From Hyalangium gracile (lineage in GTDB: Bacteria > Myxococcota > Myxococcia > Myxococcales > Myxococcaceae): DNA of 64,000 nt. The translations under genes were made by a program, and so were the position numbers. The stretch is taken from contig NZ_JAHXBG010000005.1 of assembly GCF_020103725.1 (NCBI RefSeq), positions 62,001 to 126,000 of the forward strand. Reading direction: 5' to 3'. The stretch's first letter is position 1; every line of letters begins with the position of its first letter. Shown here piece after piece: positions 41,819 to 52,200 of this stretch. The notes beneath the pieces were generated by a model that was given only the letters and a program-made list of their open reading frames with translations, was not told the DNA's origin and did no database searches.

Positions 41819-43573
41819 ATGCAAGATGATCTCTCCTCGCTGGTGGTGGCGTTGTCGAAGTCTGGGGATTTCGAGGACGCAGCCACCCGAACCCTGGCGA
41901 GCCTGATGCAACTGACGGAGCGGACGATCGCCTCCAGCAAGTTCTCCGGGCGCGGCAAGGTGCTCCGAGGCATGGTGCACCTGCGTCCCTCCGGGGGCTA
42001 CCTGCGACTGGCCATCCTGGAGCAAGGCGCCACGGCGGTGCAGTCGGCCGGGAGCGCCGGCCCGCGCGGCGCCCCGAGCCTGGTGTCCGCCATCGCGTGG
42101 CGCTCGGTGGTGCAGCACGGGTGCCCCGTCTTCATCGACGTGACGCTGGGGACGCTGCGGCCCTACTCGCCGCAGTCCCCGGACAAGATCGAGGAGCTGC
42201 TGCCCGGCAGCTTCAGCAGCCAGGAGAGCCGCCAGAGCTTCCTGAGCCGGCAGGCCTCGCACGTGTGCGTGATCCCGCTGCGCACGCTGGGCTCGGGCAT
42301 CGGCGGGATGATCTCGCTGGAGGCCGACAGCCCCGCGTCCATGGGCCAGGACTTCGTCTGGCGCGAGTGCGTGGAGCAGCTGCAGACCATCGCGGAGATC
42401 GCCTCGCCCTACCTCACCGGGCTGCCGTTCCGTCCGGCGCCCCAGGTGGAGGTGGACGAGTACCTGCCCGTGGTGGGCGCGTCGATGGCCAACCTGCTGC
42501 CCATCCTGAACGTGTTCGCCCAGCAGGAGGAGAGCATCCTGGTGAGCGGGGCCACCGGCGCGGGCAAGTCCCGGCTGGCGCGGTGGGTGCACTCGCGCTC
42601 CAACCGGCGCAAGGGCCCCTTCGAGGTGCTGGATCTGATCGCCGTGCCCGAGGATCTGCAGATGGCGGAGCTCTTCGGGTGGAAGAAGGGCGCGTTCACC
42701 GGCGCGGTGAAGGACAGCCTGGGCAGCATCGGGCGCGCGGAGGGCGGCACGCTCTTCATCGACGAGATCGACAAGCTGTCGCTCAAGGCGCAGGCGGGCC
42801 TGCTGCGCGTGCTGGAGGAGCGCTCCTACCGGGTGCTGGGAGACGGCGCGGGAGATCGGGGCGCGGACGTGCGCTTCATCATCGGCACCAACGTGGATCT
42901 GCGCGAGGCCGTGCGCGCGGGGCGCTTCCGCGAGGACCTGTACTACCGCATCAACGTGCTGCCGCTGCGGGTGCCGTCGCTGGACGAGCGGCGGGACGAG
43001 ATCCCGCTCTGGGCCAACTACATGGTGAACCGGCGGCACAGGGAGCAGTTCCCCCAGGGGCAGGCGCGCCTGAGCTCCGAGGCGGAGCAGGTGCTGAGCC
43101 GGCGCACGTGGCCGGGCAACCTGCGGCAGCTCGACAACATCATCCGCCGGGCCTACACGCTGGCGCTGGTGGAGCACGGCGCCACGCCGGAGCTGACGCT
43201 GGCCGAGGGCCACTTCTCCCGGGCGCTGGAGTACGAGGGCGCCACGGGCGAGACACCCGAGAAGGTGGCGCACTCCGTCACGGAAGCGTTCCGCGCCGCC
43301 GCCACGGCGTTCATCGCCGAGGCCAAGCGCCGCGGCACTCCGCTGGATCTGGGCCTGGCCGAGGCGCTGGTGGGCATGGTGCTGGGTCAGGCCGTGCAGC
43401 AGATGGGCCGCGAGGACGCCTTCCGCGCGCTGGGCCGGGAGAACCTGCTGAAGAACCGCAACCACCACAAGGTGCTCAAGCGTGAGCTGGAGAAGGTGGA
43501 GGCCCTCTACAAGGATCTGGGCGAGGGCAGCTCTCCATTCGCCACGCTACTGGCCGAGGACGAGACAAACTGA
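41819..43573 (+). CDS. GAF-AAA sigma-54 activator with degenerate DNA-binding end
   Basis: 584 residues: N-terminal GAF-like sensor (about 20-200), AAA+ sigma-54 interaction domain (218-455) with variant Walker A SGATGAGKS (K250), contact loop GAFTGA (291-296), Walker B GGTLFIDEI and the R-finger region RFREDLYYRIN. The C-terminal part (LGRENLLKNRNHHKVLKREL) only loosely resembles a Fis-type helix-turn-helix. It precedes the ArsA gene by 109 bp and the biosynthetic genes by 2.6 kb on the same strand, so it is a candidate regulator of them. Divergent from the lipid operon. Confidence 0.88.
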   Translation: MQDDLSSLVVALSKSGDFEDAATRTLASLMQLTERTIASSKFSGRGKVLRGMVHLRPSGGYLRLAILEQGATAVQSAGSAGPRGAPSLVSAIAWRSVVQHGCPVFIDVTLGTLRPYSPQSPDKIEELLPGSFSSQESRQSFLSRQASHVCVIPLRTLGSGIGGMISLEADSPASMGQDFVWRECVEQLQTIAEIASPYLTGLPFRPAPQVEVDEYLPVVGASMANLLPILNVFAQQEESILVSGATGAGKSRLARWVHSRSNRRKGPFEVLDLIAVPEDLQMAELFGWKKGAFTGAVKDSLGSIGRAEGGTLFIDEIDKLSLKAQAGLLRVLEERSYRVLGDGAGDRGADVRFIIGTNVDLREAVRAGRFREDLYYRINVLPLRVPSLDERRDEIPLWANYMVNRRHREQFPQGQARLSSEAEQVLSRRTWPGNLRQLDNIIRRAYTLALVEHGATPELTLAEGHFSRALEYEGATGETPEKVAHSVTEAFRAAATAFIAEAKRRGTPLDLGLAEALVGMVLGQAVQQMGREDAFRALGRENLLKNRNHHKVLKRELEKVEALYKDLGEGSSPFATLLAEDETN

Positions 43574-43682
43574 TCTTTCGGGCTCCCGCCGCGGGCCCTG
43601 AGCCGAAACTACACGCTCAGTTCTGTTGATCTCCCCCTGGGGTGTGGGCGTACTGTGCGCGCCTGTTCGGGGAAGGGGTCTC

Positions 43683-44873
43683 ATGGCTCGCGTCTTGATG
43701 GTCTGCGGCAAGGGCGGCGTGGGGAAGACTACAGTTGCCGCGGCCACCGCGCTCACGGCCGCCCGCCAGGGCCACCGCACCCTGGTGATGTCCTTCGATC
43801 TGGCGCACAGCCTGGCCGACTCCTTCGATCTGGACCGGGAGCTCTTCAACTCCGCCCGCGGCGCCCCGCGGCGCGTCGAGGACAGGCTGGACGTCCAGGA
43901 GATCGACGTCCAGGAGGACCTGGGCCGTCACTGGGGCGAGATCCACGAGTACACCACGCTCTTCATGTCCACGACGGGCCTGTCCGAGGTCGTCGCCGAG
44001 GAGATGGCGGTGTTCCCGGGCCTCGAGGACATCATCGCGCTGATGTACATCAAGAAGTACGTCGATCAGCGCACGTACGACGTGATCGTCGTGGACTGCC
44101 CGCCCACGGCGGAGGCGCTGCGGTTCGTGGCCGTCACGTCGATGCTCGACTGGTACGTGCGCAAGCGCCTGCGCACGGACAAGACGCTGCTCAAGCTCAC
44201 GCGCCCCCTGGCCGAGCGCATCAGCGACACCCCGCTGCCCAGCGACGCGTACCTGGTGGCCCTGGAGCGGCTGGTGGAGAGCCTGCGAGGCGTGGACGAG
44301 ATCCTGCTCAACCCGGCGGTGACGTCCGTGCGGCTGGTAACCAACGCCGAGAAGATGGTGGTGCGCGAGACGCAGCGCGCCTTCATGTACTTCAACATGT
44401 ACGGGATGGTGACGGACAAGATCGTCATCAACCGGCTGCTGCCCGAGGGCGAGGGCTACTTCGCCAAGTGGGCACGCACCCAGGCCCACTACGCCTCGGA
44501 GATCCGCGGCTTCTTCGAGCCGGTGCCCGTCAAGGGGTTGCCCCTCTTCGAGGACGAGGTGGTGGGCGTGGAGCGGCTGGCCCAGCTGGGCAAGAACCTG
44601 TACGGCGACGAGGATCCGGCACGCAGCTTCGTCGCCGAGCGCCCCTACGAGTTCAAGAAGCAGGACGACGAGTACACGCTGAGCCTGCGGCTGCCCTTCG
44701 TGGACAAGCGGGACATCCAGCTGTCGCGGGATGACGAGGACCTGGTCATCCGCATCGGCACCTTCAAGCGCTACGTCATGCTCCCGCGCTCCATCTCCCG
44801 GCTCGAGACGGCCGGGGCCCGCATGGAGAACGGCAACCTCCACATCCGCTTCGTCAAGGAGGCCCACCCATGA
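43683..44873 (+). CDS. ArsA/Get3-family ATPase with C-terminal Hsp20-like domain
   Basis: 396 residues. Deviant Walker A GKGGVGKTT at 9-17, switch regions SFDLAHSLADSFD and VVDCPPTAEALR, and the adenine-side VINRLLPEG are those of ArsA/Get3 ATPases. The C-terminal 80 residues (YTLSLRLPFVDKRDIQLSRDDEDLVIRIG...) form an Hsp20/alpha-crystallin-like sheet seen in the ArsA-HSP20 subfamily. No arsenic genes are nearby, so a protein-targeting or chaperone role is more likely than arsenite export. Overlaps the next ORF as ATGA. Confidence 0.85.
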   Translation: MARVLMVCGKGGVGKTTVAAATALTAARQGHRTLVMSFDLAHSLADSFDLDRELFNSARGAPRRVEDRLDVQEIDVQEDLGRHWGEIHEYTTLFMSTTGLSEVVAEEMAVFPGLEDIIALMYIKKYVDQRTYDVIVVDCPPTAEALRFVAVTSMLDWYVRKRLRTDKTLLKLTRPLAERISDTPLPSDAYLVALERLVESLRGVDEILLNPAVTSVRLVTNAEKMVVRETQRAFMYFNMYGMVTDKIVINRLLPEGEGYFAKWARTQAHYASEIRGFFEPVPVKGLPLFEDEVVGVERLAQLGKNLYGDEDPARSFVAERPYEFKKQDDEYTLSLRLPFVDKRDIQLSRDDEDLVIRIGTFKRYVMLPRSISRLETAGARMENGNLHIRFVKEAHP

Positions 44874-45118
44874 GCTACCAGCTGATCCTCAACCGCATGC
44901 TGCGCGACGCGCTCGTCCAGGTGCAGCGCCTGCCGAGGACGGACATCCAGACGGCGGTGCGGCTGGCCCGGGTGAGCCTGCTGCGCGCGAACGCCGAGCT
45001 GCTCAAGGGCGCCATGGCGATCGTCGAGCATGAGCTGAGCCGCGCCGAGGCGGCCCCCGCTCCGGAGCCCACGGAGCCACCGCAGCCCTCGCCCAAGAAG
45101 TCCATCCCCATCGAATAG
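44870..45118 (+). CDS. Small helical protein, function unknown, coupled to ArsA-like ATPase
   Basis: 82 residues. Residues 1-60 are predicted helical and amphipathic (LILNRMLRDALVQVQRL... AVRLARVSLLRANAELL), followed by a Pro/Glu-rich tail. No family recognised. The start codon overlaps the ArsA-like stop (ATGA), which argues for a complex or coupled function with that ATPase. The next gene begins 17 bp downstream. Confidence 0.75.
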   Translation: MSYQLILNRMLRDALVQVQRLPRTDIQTAVRLARVSLLRANAELLKGAMAIVEHELSRAEAAPAPEPTEPPQPSPKKSIPIE

Positions 45119-45135
45119 AAGCCGGAGGAATCCCC

Positions 45136-46191
45136 ATGGCCATGAAGCGAATTCTCGCGCTGGACGGAGGCGGTCCCGTCTCCCTGGTGACCGCCGTGTT
45201 GATGCGGCGCCTGGAAGATGCGCGGCCTGGTTTCATCAGCGCGGCGGACGTCATCAGCGGCACCTCGGCGGGGGGCATCATGGCCCTCATCCTGGCCTCC
45301 AAGGAGAACCCGGCCGACGGCATCAACGCCTGCATCGAGCTGTGGTCCACCGTGCCCGTCTACTCGGGCGGGCCCTTGCGGACCATGTGCGGAGTGCTCG
45401 GGCAGAGCGCGTTCTTCGTCCAGGACAACCTGGCCAAGTTCCTCAACGCGGTGATCGGCGACAAGACGCTCAAGGAGCTGGAGCGCCGGGTGGTGGTGCC
45501 CACCACCTTGATGGACGGCGAGGTGCGCGGCGTGCGCACGTGGCGGCCCAAGATCTTCCACAACTTCCCCTACCCCAACGAGCCGGACCTGGAGGAGCTC
45601 GCCGTGGACGTGGCGCTGCGGACCAGCGCCTCGCCCGTCACCTTCCCGCTCCAGGGCAAGTTCGCGGACGGCGGGCTCTACGCCAACAACCCGTCCCTGT
45701 GCGCGCTGACCCAGGTGTTCCACGCCAGCCAGAACATCGCTGAGGAGAACACGAAGGCCAACGAGGTGCGGCTGCTGTCCATCGGCGCCGGCGTGAATCC
45801 CCGCTACACCGACAAGCCCGACGCGGACTGGGGCTGGACCGAGTGGATGCTGGCGCCCAAGCAGCCCGCGCGCGTCATCGAGGTCACCTTCGACGCGGGC
45901 GTCTACGCCGTGGACTTCCAGTGCGCCGCTCTCCTGGACGGGTACTACCAGCGCCTCAATCCGCTGCTCACCCAGGAGGAGAGCCGACTCTTCTCCGAGC
46001 CCATGGACGCCAAGCACTTCGTCGAGGTGGCCGAGCGGGCGGACCTCCAGCCCACGCTGGACTGGATCGACTCCACGGACTGGATGAACAGCCCCCGCAC
46101 GAAGGTCAAGCGCGCCGCCGCGGCCAAGGCCAAGGTGGCTCCCGAGGCCGAGCACCCCGTTCACGAGCTGCCGCTCCGCCCCAAGAGCTGA
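45136..46191 (+). CDS. Patatin-like phospholipase / acyl hydrolase
   Basis: 351 residues. Oxyanion loop LDGGG (10-13), nucleophile S44 in GTSAG, and the dyad Asp D178 in FADGGLYANNP, so a working Ser-Asp lipase of the plant-patatin type. A Lys/Ala-rich tail follows from about 315. GGAGG lies 8 bases before the ATG. It lies between the ArsA-linked small ORF (17 bp) and the NRPS (15 bp), so it is very probably in the same transcript as the assembly line. It might hydrolyse lipid to feed an acyl starter, or edit the line; that is speculation. Confidence 0.88.
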   Translation: MAMKRILALDGGGPVSLVTAVLMRRLEDARPGFISAADVISGTSAGGIMALILASKENPADGINACIELWSTVPVYSGGPLRTMCGVLGQSAFFVQDNLAKFLNAVIGDKTLKELERRVVVPTTLMDGEVRGVRTWRPKIFHNFPYPNEPDLEELAVDVALRTSASPVTFPLQGKFADGGLYANNPSLCALTQVFHASQNIAEENTKANEVRLLSIGAGVNPRYTDKPDADWGWTEWMLAPKQPARVIEVTFDAGVYAVDFQCAALLDGYYQRLNPLLTQEESRLFSEPMDAKHFVEVAERADLQPTLDWIDSTDWMNSPRTKVKRAAAAKAKVAPEAEHPVHELPLRPKS

Positions 46192-46206
46192 GGACACGAG
46201 GAACTC

Positions 46207-49200
46207 ATGCCATCCACCACGCCAGGAGGGCGTACTACCTCCGAGGCCCGGCAGCGCCATGTCCACGGAGTGCACGAGTACGTCATCCGCTCGCGGTCCG
46301 GTCCCTCCGGAGAGACGCTCCAGGTCGTCTACGCGGTCCCGGACGAGGCGACGCTCGCGACGCTCTCGGGAGGCTCCGAGGCCCTGGGCGCGCTGCTGGA
46401 GCGCTTCGGCGCGGTGGGTGCGCGGCCCGCGGGGCTCGCGCTGCTGTCCTCGCTGCCTCGTGGCCCCGGCGGCGAGGTGGATGAGGCGGCGCTCGAGCGC
46501 GCCGAGGTGTTCGATCCGGGCCTGACGGCGCGCTGCGCGGAGGCGCTGCGTCGGGCCTCCCTGGAGGGTGTGGCGGAGGTGGAGCTCGCGGCGCCGCCCG
46601 TGCCCCTCCCCTTCCATGTGTCGGATCTGCTGGCGGACTGGCACAGCACGGGCCCGGCGCAGGAGACGGGCCCCACCGAGGAGCGCCCGACGGCGGGAGA
46701 CGGTCCGCTCTCGGTGAGCGTGGGTCCCAGGCTCGAGCGTCCCGCGGGCTCGCCGAGGACGCTGGCCGCCACGCTGGTGCGGGCCGCCAACGCGCACCCC
46801 GAGCACGGCGTCCTCCACCTCTCCAAGGATGGCTCCGAGCGCTTCGAGCGCTACCCGGAGTTGCTACGCCGCGCCTCGCGCACGGTGACGGGCCTGCGCG
46901 CGCGAGGGCTTCGGCCGGGAGAGCCCGTCCTGCTGCTGCTGGATGATCCCGCGGCCTTCCTCGGCGGGTTCTGGGGCGTCACGCTGGCGGGGGGCATCCC
47001 GGTGCCCCTCACGATTCCTCCTTCGTTCGAGCCCTCCAACGGGAACGTCCGCAAGATCGGCCATGCCTGGCGGATGCTGGAGAAGCCGCTGCTGCTGACG
47101 GAGCCCACCCTGGTGGCCGCGGCCCGCGGGCTGGAGCAGTCCCTGGAGCTCGAGGGGCTGCGCGTCGCGAGTCTGGGAGAGCTCGAGGCCCATGAGCCGA
47201 CCTCCGAGTTCCACGCCCCCGCGCCGGAGACGACGGCGCTGCTGCTGCTGACCTCCGGCAGCACCGGCCTGCCCAAGGCGGTGACGCAGACGCACCAGAG
47301 CCTGACGGACTGGCTGCTCGCCACCGAGGTGTGCCACGGCTTCGACTCGCGCGAGGTGTCCGTCAACTGGATGCCGCTGGATCACGTGGGCGGCATCGTC
47401 ATGTTCCACCTCCGGGATGTCTGGCTGGGCGCCCGGCAGGTGCACGCTCACACGGCCTATGTCCTGGAGGAGCCGCTCCGCTGGATGGAGCTGATCTCGC
47501 GACACCGCGCCACCATCACCTGGGCGCCGAACTTCGCGTATGGCCTCATCAACGAGCGCGCTGCGACCATCGCGGAGAAGAGCTGGGATCTGTCGAGCCT
47601 GCGCTTCATCCTCAACGCGGGCGAGGCCATCGTGGCTCGCACGGCGCGACGCTTCATGTCCGTGCTCGCGCCGAAGGGGCTGCCGGCGCATGCCATGCGC
47701 CCCGCGTGGGGCATGTCCGAGACGTGCTCGGCCGTCACCTACTCCCAGCACTTCCGGCTGGACACGACGAGCGACACGGACTCGTTCGTCGAGGTGGGGG
47801 CGCCCATCCCGGGGTTCGAGGTCCGGATCGTCGACGCCGAGGACAAGCCCGTGCCCGAGCGCCGCAGCGGCCGGCTGCAGGTGCGCGGGCTGACGGTCAC
47901 CCGGGGCTACCACGCCAACCCCACGCAGAATCGGGAGTCCTATACCGCCGACGGCTGGTTCAAGACGGGCGACCTCGGGATGCTGCGTGAGGGCCGGCTC
48001 ACCATCACCGGGCGCGAGAAGGACCTCATCATCATCAACGGGGTCAACTTCTACAGCCACGAGATCGAGGCCGAGGTGGAGGAGGTGCCGGGGGTGGAGG
48101 TCTCCTTCACCGCCGCCTGTCCGATCCGCGTGGGCGGGCGGGACACCGACGAGCTGGCGATCTTCTTCCACCCGGTGGAGGCCGAGGGCGAGGCGCTCGT
48201 GGCCCTGCTGGGAGAGATCCGCCGCCGGGTGGCGCAGCGGTGCGGCGTGCAGCCTACCTACGTGGTGCCTGTCACCCGGGACGACATCCCGAAGACGGCG
48301 ATCGGAAAGATCCAGCGCTCCCAGCTCAAGACACGCTTCGAGCAGGGTGAGTTCGACGCCACCTGCAAGCGCATGGACATCCTGGGCCGCACGGCCCAGA
48401 CGGTGCCGGCGTGGTTCCATCGTCCCGTCTGGACGCGCCGTCCGCTTTCGCCGTCCGAGCCCCTGCCTGCCGGGAGCACGGTGCTGGTGCTCTCCGGCGA
48501 GCAGGATGCGCTGGCCCGCAGCGTCTGCGAGCGCCTGGCGGCGCAGGGGCACCGGGTGCTCTCCGCTCGCGCGGCGGTGACGCCCGAGTCCTATCGGAGC
48601 CTGCTCGCCACGGCGCGGCAGCAGGGTGAGCCCGTCCGGGCGGTCATCGATCTCCTGGCGCTGGCCGAAGCGCCTTCCGCCGTGGACCAGTCCGAGGTTG
48701 CCAGTGCGTCGCGGGTGGCGAGCCTGGTGGCCCTGGCCCAGGCGTTGGAGGCCGGGCACGAAGGAGAGGTGCGGCTCCTGCTCGTCACCCGACGCGGCCA
48801 GCAGGTGCTGGGAAAGGAGTCGGTGGTCGCCGAGCAGAGCCCCGCGATCGCCCTGCTCCGCTCGCTCGCCCACGAGAAGCCCTGGGTGCGAGCAAAGAGC
48901 GTCGATCTGGAAGACCCCACCTCGCCACGCAGCGTCGAGTTCCTGCTCACGGAGCTGGCCAGCCATGACGGTGATGAGGAGGTGGCCTGGCGTGGGGAGG
49001 AGCGCTTCCGCCGCGCACTCGAGCCCGTGGCGATGAGGGCCGAGGAGCGACAGCCTCTCCCGTTCCGCGCGGGAGGGTTCTATGTGCTCGCGGGCGGCGC
49101 TGGCGGGCTAGGTGTGGCGCTGGCGGAGTACCTGCTCGAGCGGTGGCGGGCGCGCCTGCTGCTGATCGGCCGGAGCGCCGCTCCTCAGGAGCGGTTGCAG

Positions 49201-52200
49201 TCGCTCCGCTCCCGCGCCCGTCACGTGGACGACATCCTCTATGTCTCCGCGGACATCGCCGATCCCCGCGCGCTCGGGGAGGCGCTGGCCCAGGCTCGCG
49301 CTCGCTGGGATCAGCGGCCCGATGGCTTCATCCACCTGGCGGGACAGTTCCAGTCTCGCACGCTGGACGAGGAGCGTCCCGAGGCGATCGCCTCGCGGCT
49401 CTCGGACAGCATGCGCGGCGCGCATCACCTGGCGAAGCTGGCCCGGGAGCACAAGGCCTTCTTCCTCGCCTACTCCTCGGTGAACGGCACGTTCGGCGGT
49501 CATGGAGCCGGGCTCTACTCCGCCGAGAAGCGCTACCTCGACATGCTCACCTCGGCGCTCCATGCCGAGGGACACCGGGCGTGGTCGATCGCCTGGAGCG
49601 TCTGGGACGAGGTGGGAATGAGCCAGGGCCTGGGCCTGAAGTCGGCGGCCCGCGCGGCCGGCTTCCTGCCCCTGTCGCCGCGCGAGGGCATGCGCTCGCT
49701 GCTGGGTGTGCTGCACCGTCCCCTGCCCTTCGCCCTCGTCGGCCTGGATTCCTCCCACTGGCGCATCGAGCGGCTGGTGTCGGGCGCCGAGCCTCGCTCG
49801 CTGCTCACGCTCGCGGCGTACGCCGAAGTCCCGGCTGGACGCAAGGCGCCCCGTCTCCAGGCGACGGACTGCCTCGGGCGGCCCTGGATGTGTGCTCCCC
49901 GGAGTGTCCCCGCCCTGCCCCGGCGACCGGATGGAGGCGTGGACCTCGCGGCGCTGCGGCGTCCCGAGGAGGCCACCGGGAAGGTGGCTCCCACCACGCA
50001 GACCGAGAAGCAGCTCGCGCTCTTGTGGGAGCGGGATCTGGGCCTCGGCCCGGTGGGCGTGCAGGACAACTTCTTCGAGCGCGGTGGCAGCTCGCTGCTG
50101 GCCGCGAAGATGATCTCCCGGATCCGCGAGTCATTCGGCGTGGCCCTGTCGCTCCACGTCCTGTTCGAGGCCGGAACGGTGGAGCAGCTCGCCAGGCGGA
50201 TCGATCAGGCTCGCCAGGAGGCTCCTGCCACGCGCGCGGAGCCTCAGGGCCTGCGGCCGGATCCGGCCCACGCCCTGGAGCCCTTCCCGCTCAACGAGAT
50301 CCAGCTCGCCTACTGGCTGGGCGAGAGCGAGCTGCTGGAGACCGGTGGCATCGCGTGCCGCTACCTCCAGGAGTTCGAAGCCACCGGGCTCGACACCGTC
50401 CGCCTGCAGGATGCGTGGAACCGGGTGGTCGAGCGCCACCTGATGCTCCGATGCGTCGTCCTGGAAGGCGGACAGCAGCGCATCCTGCCGCGCGTGCCCC
50501 GCCATGCCTTCCGCGAGGCCGATCTGCGCGGGTGGCGTCCGGAGGACGTGGAGGAGGCCCTCTCCACGGCCCGCCAGGAGATGATGGAGCGTCGGGCTGG
50601 CCCTGGCGGCTGGCCTCGCTTCGAGATCCGCCTCCATCACCTCGACGGGGGCAAGCTCCGGATCACCGTCGCGCTGGATCTGCTGGTGCTCGACGGTTCG
50701 AGCCTGGTGCTGGTGTTCCAGGAGTGGGGTCGCTTCTACCGCGAGCCCTCGACGGTGGCCGAGCCGCTGGAGATCACCTTCCGCGACTACATCCTGACGG
50801 CCAGCAACGCGGTCAGCTCCGAGGATCGCGAGCGCGCCCGGAGCTACTGGCTGTCCCGGATCGACTCGCTGCCACCCGCGCCCGCGCTGCCGCTCGCCCG
50901 GGAGCCCTCCACGCTGACGCGGCCGCGCTTCTCGCGCCGGGCCGTGCGGATCGAGCCGGCGAAGTGGGCCACGCTCCAGGCGAGGGCGCGCGAGTGCTCG
51001 GTGCTCCCGTCCATCGTGCTGTGCACCGCGTTCTCCGAGGTCCTGTCCCGCTGGACCCGGGAGCCCCGCTTCACGCTCAACCTCACGCGGTTCGAGCGAC
51101 TCCCGCTCCACCCGCGAGTGGATGAGCTCATCGGCGACTTCACCTCCCTGGAGCTGCTCGAGGTGGATGCCTCGGGCGCGGTGGCCTTCTCCGCGCGGGC
51201 GCAGGCCGTGCAGAGCCGGCTGGTGAAGGACCTGGACGCCCAGGCCTTCCATGGCGTGGAGGTGATGCGCGCCATGGCCGCGCGCCACGGCGGCACGCGG
51301 GCCCCCATGCCCGTGGTCTTCACCAGCCTGCTGCGCGACTTCGCCGCCATGGACTGGCTCGGAGAGCCCGTCTTCCGCCTGGGCCAGACGCCGCAGGTGT
51401 GGCTCGACCATGTCGTCCTGGAGCGCGCGGGCGCGCTGCACGTCGAGTGGTACACCGTCGATGAGCTCTTCCCCGAGGGCCTCATCGATGAGCTGTTCGG
51501 CGCCTTCCTCTCCCGGCTGGAGGCCCTGGCTGCTTCCGAGGCTCGCTGGGATGCGCCGGTTTCGGCCCTGGCGCCTCCGCCCTGCACCGGACCGCTGCTG
51601 GGTGAGGGCCGGCTGCTCCACGAGCCGTTCCTCCAGCGCGCCGCCGAGGCGCCCGAGCGCATCGCCGTCATCGCTCCCGAGCGGCAGCTCACCTATGGAG
51701 AGCTACGTGCCCTCGCCGCCGAGGCCGCGGCCAGGGTCCGCCAGGCCGGGGCAGGCCCGGAGCAGCTCGTGGCCGTGGTGATGGAGAAGGGCTGGGAGCA
51801 GGTGGTGGCCGTGCTCGGCATCCTGGAGGCGGGCGCCGCATACCTCCCGATCGATCCGTCGCTCCCCCGTGAGCGCATCCGCTACCTGCTCGAGGAGGGA
51901 GGCGCCCGCGTGGCGCTCACCCAGTCCTGGGTGGACTCCCGGCTCGACTGGCCGCGGGAGCTCGTCCGGTACACCGTGGACACCTTCCACGGAGCGACGC
52001 CGGAGGCGCTCGCCTCGGCGGCTCGTCCCGACAGCCTGGCCTACGTCATCTACACGTCGGGCTCGTCCGGCCGCCCCAAGGGCGTGGCCATCGAGCACAG
52101 CGCCGCGCTCAACACCGTCCTCGACGTCAACCAGCGCTTCTCCGTGGGCCCGGAGGATCGCGTCCTCGCGCTCTCGTCGCTCAGCTTCGACCTCTCGGTG

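Noticed and set aside
41806-41830. TGGTGACTCCATGC as a -24/-12 promoter
   Set aside because: Spacing between GG and GC is one base short and it overlaps the start codon of the GAF-AAA gene.
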